Assembly (NCBI GenBank): GCA_005882445.1 | Contig: VBAN01000460.1 | Coordinates: 1-8,547 of the forward strand | Reading direction: 5' to 3' | Source: Candidatus Segetimicrobium genomatis | GTDB lineage: Bacteria; Sysuimicrobiota; Sysuimicrobiia; Sysuimicrobiales; Segetimicrobiaceae | DNA length: 8,547 bases | In this document: positions 6,501 through 8,547 of the stretch, in pieces | How the letters are laid out: each line of letters opens with the position of its first letter | How positions within the stretch are numbered: the stretch's first letter is position 1 | Program-made: the position numbers and the translations under genes | The notes under the pieces: generated by a model | What the model saw: the letters and a program-made list of their open reading frames with translations, nothing else | Database searches by the model: none | Told to the model about the DNA's origin: nothing

Positions 6501-6551
6501 TTCGGAACCTCCGCACGTTGTGATGTGAGGCCTTGAGGTGTTCCACACGCA

Positions 6552-6586
6552 GCCGGTATTCCGGGTCTTCCTTTCGCGATACCTGC
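6552..6586. promoter_or_regulatory. Spaced inverted repeat GGTAT-N19-ATACC, possible operator
   Basis: GGTAT (6555-6559) and ATACC (6579-6583) are inverted copies 19 bp apart, extended outward by GC/GC pairs with one mismatch and inward by partial pairing (CCGG region against CGCG). The site lies 52-86 bp before the binding-protein ATG, a usual place for regulator binding. An RNA hairpin on the transcribed (-) strand would be weaker than on the + strand, since several pairs become A-C there. Protein binding is inference. Confidence 0.3.
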
Positions 6587-6599
6587 CGTCCTCTCCCTT

Positions 6600-6621
6600 T
6601 GCGGGACGCCGTTCTCCCGCA
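6600..6621 (-). other. Hairpin directly after the dehydrogenase stop codon
   Basis: A 7-bp perfect GC-rich stem, TGCGGGA pairing with TCCCGCA, closes an 8-base loop and begins 2 bp beyond the TAG of the dehydrogenase gene. On the - strand it is followed by AAAGGGAGAGG, with no U-run, so intrinsic termination is unlikely. It could mark an mRNA processing or stabilising point between the metabolic genes and the binding-protein gene. Confidence 0.4.
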
Positions 6622-6623
6622 GC

Positions 6624-7637
6624 CTACATCACGCGCTCCGGCCTGCCGCTGGCGAGCGACCGGTTGACCGCGAGCGAGACGAGGAGGGCATCGCGCGCCT
6701 GTTCCCCGGTCCCGCGCAGAGGACGCCGACCCTCCTCGACGCACGCGGCGAAGTACGCGATCTCGGCGGCCCAGGGATCGTATTCCTGGACAGGAAGCAG
6801 TTCAGAACCGCCCGCAGCCGGCGAGAGGCGAAGGGAACGCGTGACACTCCCCCCGATATTGCCGCCGTCTCCGGCCGGGCCCGCTCGGAAGCCGTGCTCC
6901 AGGACACCGCCCTGGCAGAGCACGCGGATTCCCGCGGAGAAGGGGTAGGAACGCGGCATGATCAGGCTCCCCTCCGCGACGGCTTCGGCCCCGTCATACT
7001 CGAGGAGCGTGAGGACATGGCCCGGGCCCCTCCCTTCCGCCGCACCCGCGCGGGCGTAGACCTGCTTGGGTCGGCCGAGCAGCCAGTTCATCTGGTCGAA
7101 GTCGTGAATGAGAAGGTCAACCGCCGGTCCGCCCGACTGGGCAGGGTCGCGCATCCAGTCATTCCAGTCCGGCGCCGGCGAGAGCCGATACGTCGACACC
7201 ATCATCGGACGGCCCAGGTCGCGCGCGCGCACACGGCGTTCGATTTCTACGTACTCGGCGGAAAACCGGAGGACGAGCCCGACTGCCAGAATTCGACCGG
7301 CCCGCTCGGACGCTGCGAGGATCGCGTCGGCGTCCTCACGCGTGAGGGCGAGGGGCTTTTCAAGCAGGACGTGCTTACCCGCCGCAAAGGCCCGTTCGCA
7401 TGCCTCGCGGTGGAGGGACGTAGGCAGGCACACGTCGACGGCCACGATGCTGGGATCCTCGAGGGGAGCCAAGAGATCCGTGGTCGGCTGCGCGCCCACG
7501 CGCTCGGCCACGCGTGCGGCCTTCTGTCCCGATCGAGAGGAGATCCAGCGCACCCGTGCGCGCGGGCCAAGCGCTTTCCACCCCGCGGCGTGTGTGTTGC
7601 CCATAAAACCTGCGCCGAGAATGGCCACCTCGACCAT
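6624..7637 (-). CDS. Gfo/Idh/MocA-family NAD(P)-dependent oxidoreductase
   Basis: This 337-residue cytoplasmic enzyme probably oxidises a sugar, inositol or similar polyol with NAD(P). The N-terminal Rossmann fold opens with VAILGAGFMGNTHA (GxGxxG at 8-13). VDVCLPTSLH (68-76) and the catalytic EKP motif LLEKPLALT (Glu93-Lys94-Pro95) follow. The C-terminal domain has the family motif GGPAVDLLIHDFDQMNWLL, with Asp174 and His178 in the expected catalytic positions. The length is typical. The ATG at 7635-7637 was chosen because GAGGGGAG lies just upstream and the Rossmann strand starts directly. The frame stays open upstream, but only as a shadow of the previous gene. It starts 10 bp after the isomerase gene and its ribosome binding site overlaps that stop codon, so translation is probably coupled. 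The substrate is not determined. Confidence 0.92.
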   Translation of the reverse strand: MVEVAILGAGFMGNTHAAGWKALGPRARVRWISSRSGQKAARVAERVGAQPTTDLLAPLEDPSIVAVDVCLPTSLHREACERAFAAGKHVLLEKPLALTREDADAILAASERAGRILAVGLVLRFSAEYVEIERRVRARDLGRPMMVSTYRLSPAPDWNDWMRDPAQSGGPAVDLLIHDFDQMNWLLGRPKQVYARAGAAEGRGPGHVLTLLEYDGAEAVAEGSLIMPRSYPFSAGIRVLCQGGVLEHGFRAGPAGDGGNIGGSVTRSLRLSPAAGGSELLPVQEYDPWAAEIAYFAACVEEGRRPLRGTGEQARDALLVSLAVNRSLASGRPERVM

Positions 7638-7647
7638 GCGACTCCCC

Positions 7648-8442
7648 TCACGGCAGACCGAGGCTGCGAAGGTGCGCGTAGGACCGGCGCATGGCTGCGG
7701 TGACCTCCGCGAGCGACGGCCAGGGCTCGCCCTGGAACTCCAGCTCGACCGAGTAGGGGCCTGTGTAGTCTGCGCGGCGAAGGATCTCCAGCACGCGCGC
7801 AAAGTCGACCGTCCCTGAGCCCAGCGCCGGAAAGTCCCACACGCCCCGGCCGCCCATGGTGTCCTTCAAGTGCACATGGGCGACGTAGGGCGCGATCTTC
7901 GGCAGATCGTCAACAGCCCGGACCCCTCCGTAGTACTCCACGTTCCCGGTGTCGTAATTCACCTTGATGACGTTGGGACGGCCGATCTTTCGGAGGAGCG
8001 CAAGCGTTTTCTCGCCCGTCGCCATGATATCGCCGTGAATCTCCAGGGCCACAATGACGCGCGCCGCTTCCGCGGCGTCCGCCAGTTTCCCGACATTGTC
8101 GAGGAAGCTCCTCTCGTTCTCCTCCTGGCTTGCGTGTCCGCCGATCGCGGTGTTCACAATCGGGATGCCGGCGTCCGCCGCCCAACGCACCGCTTTGACC
8201 CCGTGCTGGAGCCCCTCGCGCGTCGTCAGATCCGAGTGGGCACTGAGACTGACGGCGGTCAGTCCGTGACGCGCAAGCGTGCGGCGGATCTCCTCCGTGC
8301 CACTGAGATCGAGGTGTTGCGTCCAACCCGGGACGGCAGAGAGCTCGACACCGCGGAAGCCGGCCGCAGCGATGCCGGCCAGGGCTTCGTCCAGGCCATA
8401 CGTGTGGTAAGAATTCGTGTGTCCCGCGAGCGGAGCGGCCAT
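7648..8442 (-). CDS. Sugar phosphate isomerase/epimerase (TIM-barrel, AP endonuclease 2 fold)
   Basis: This 264-residue single-domain TIM barrel belongs to the xylose isomerase-like family that includes hydroxypyruvate isomerase, IolE/IolI and tagatose epimerases. It would interconvert keto or hydroxy isomers of a sugar or an oxidised sugar in the cytoplasm. Barrel elements include GFRGVELSAVPG (28-39), AVSLSAHSDL (63-72) and PIVNTAIGGH (94-103). Likely metal ligands are Glu134 in VALEIHGD, Asp164 in NYDTGN, His189/His191 in AHVHLKD and Glu233 in YSVELEF, the normal four-ligand pattern. The ATG (8440-8442) has GGAGG 6 nt upstream. It follows an unrecognised gene after 16 bp and precedes the Gfo/Idh gene by 10 bp, a pairing common in inositol and sugar breakdown operons. 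The precise substrate remains open. Confidence 0.92.
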   Translation of the reverse strand: MAAPLAGHTNSYHTYGLDEALAGIAAAGFRGVELSAVPGWTQHLDLSGTEEIRRTLARHGLTAVSLSAHSDLTTREGLQHGVKAVRWAADAGIPIVNTAIGGHASQEENERSFLDNVGKLADAAEAARVIVALEIHGDIMATGEKTLALLRKIGRPNVIKVNYDTGNVEYYGGVRAVDDLPKIAPYVAHVHLKDTMGGRGVWDFPALGSGTVDFARVLEILRRADYTGPYSVELEFQGEPWPSLAEVTAAMRRSYAHLRSLGLP

Positions 8443-8458
8443 AGGGTACCTCCGCAGA

Positions 8459-8547
8459 CTACATGCTGAACCCCTGCCAGACCTCGGTCTTGGCGAAGTC
8501 GCGATCGAGCGTGAACTGACGCGCGTCGGCGATCGCCCGCGCCCGGT
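8459..8547 (-). CDS. C-terminal end of an unrecognised protein (5' partial)
   Basis: The last 28 codons of a minus-strand gene run in from the right edge and end at TAG (8459-8461), with the C-terminus FAKTEVWQGFSM. The stop lies 16 bp before the isomerase ATG, and the isomerase ribosome binding site sits in that gap, so this gene very likely belongs to the same operon. The fragment is too short for me to recognise a family. Codon use is GC-rich like its neighbours, and no stop interrupts the frame to the edge of the window. Confidence 0.6.
   Translation of the reverse strand, partial: RARAIADARQFTLDRDFAKTEVWQGFSM

Larger units (their letters stand above)
6501..6623 (-). other. 123-bp leader of the binding-protein gene
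   Basis: No gene is seen. It holds a hairpin 2 bp after the dehydrogenase stop (6600-6621), a spaced inverted repeat (6552-6586) and the strong GGAGG ribosome binding site (CCTCC at 6508-6512 on the + strand). The length and content suggest that the binding-protein gene is controlled partly apart from the genes before it. Confidence 0.5.

Noticed and set aside
1..8547. CRISPR array, tRNA/rRNA gene, insertion sequence, phage or toxin-antitoxin genes
   Set aside because: I looked for regularly spaced repeats, transposase or integrase motifs, terminal inverted repeats and tRNA-like cloverleaf sequence on both strands and found none.

Overview
The window is GC-rich, gene-dense bacterial DNA with strong GGAGG-type ribosome binding sites. 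It carries no rRNA, tRNA, CRISPR array, transposase or phage gene that I can see. The gene mix (acyl-CoA ligase, LuxR/TPR regulator, RbsB-type sugar-binding protein, Gfo/Idh oxidoreductase, TIM-barrel sugar isomerase, CodA-like amidohydrolase) suits a free-living heterotroph of soil, sediment or groundwater. The sequence alone does not identify the phylum.

Left half (1-4091, + strand): the 3' part of a TPR/LuxR regulator that enters from the left edge (1-753); a gap of about 180 bp with a possible promoter; an acyl-CoA ligase of the AMP-forming family (937-2523); a 236-bp gap with a terminator-like hairpin; and a secreted alpha/beta hydrolase with a lipase-like triad (2760-4091). The hydrolase contains a 60-bp in-frame tandem duplication whose two copies differ almost only by amino-acid-changing substitutions.

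Right half (4099-8547, - strand, read right to left): the last 28 codons of an unrecognised gene (8459-8547), a sugar phosphate isomerase/epimerase (7648-8442), a Gfo/Idh NAD(P)-dependent dehydrogenase (6624-7637), a periplasmic sugar-binding protein (5466-6500) and a CodA-like amidohydrolase (4099-5313). The first three are tightly packed (gaps of 16 and 10 bp) and are almost certainly one operon. The last two follow after gaps of 123 and 152 bp that hold hairpins and repeats. A reasonable reading is uptake of a sugar, polyol or sugar-like compound, followed by oxidation and isomerisation. The ABC permease and ATPase are not in the window. The amidohydrolase suggests a nitrogen-containing or cyclic substrate, but its metal site looks degenerate, so its chemistry is uncertain.

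The two halves converge: the hydrolase and amidohydrolase stop codons are 7 bp apart and lie inside one long imperfect inverted repeat. The observations most worth a second look are the altered active site of the amidohydrolase, the fast-diverging duplication in the hydrolase, and the inverted repeat across both stop codons. I did not find clear evidence of a wholly new system.
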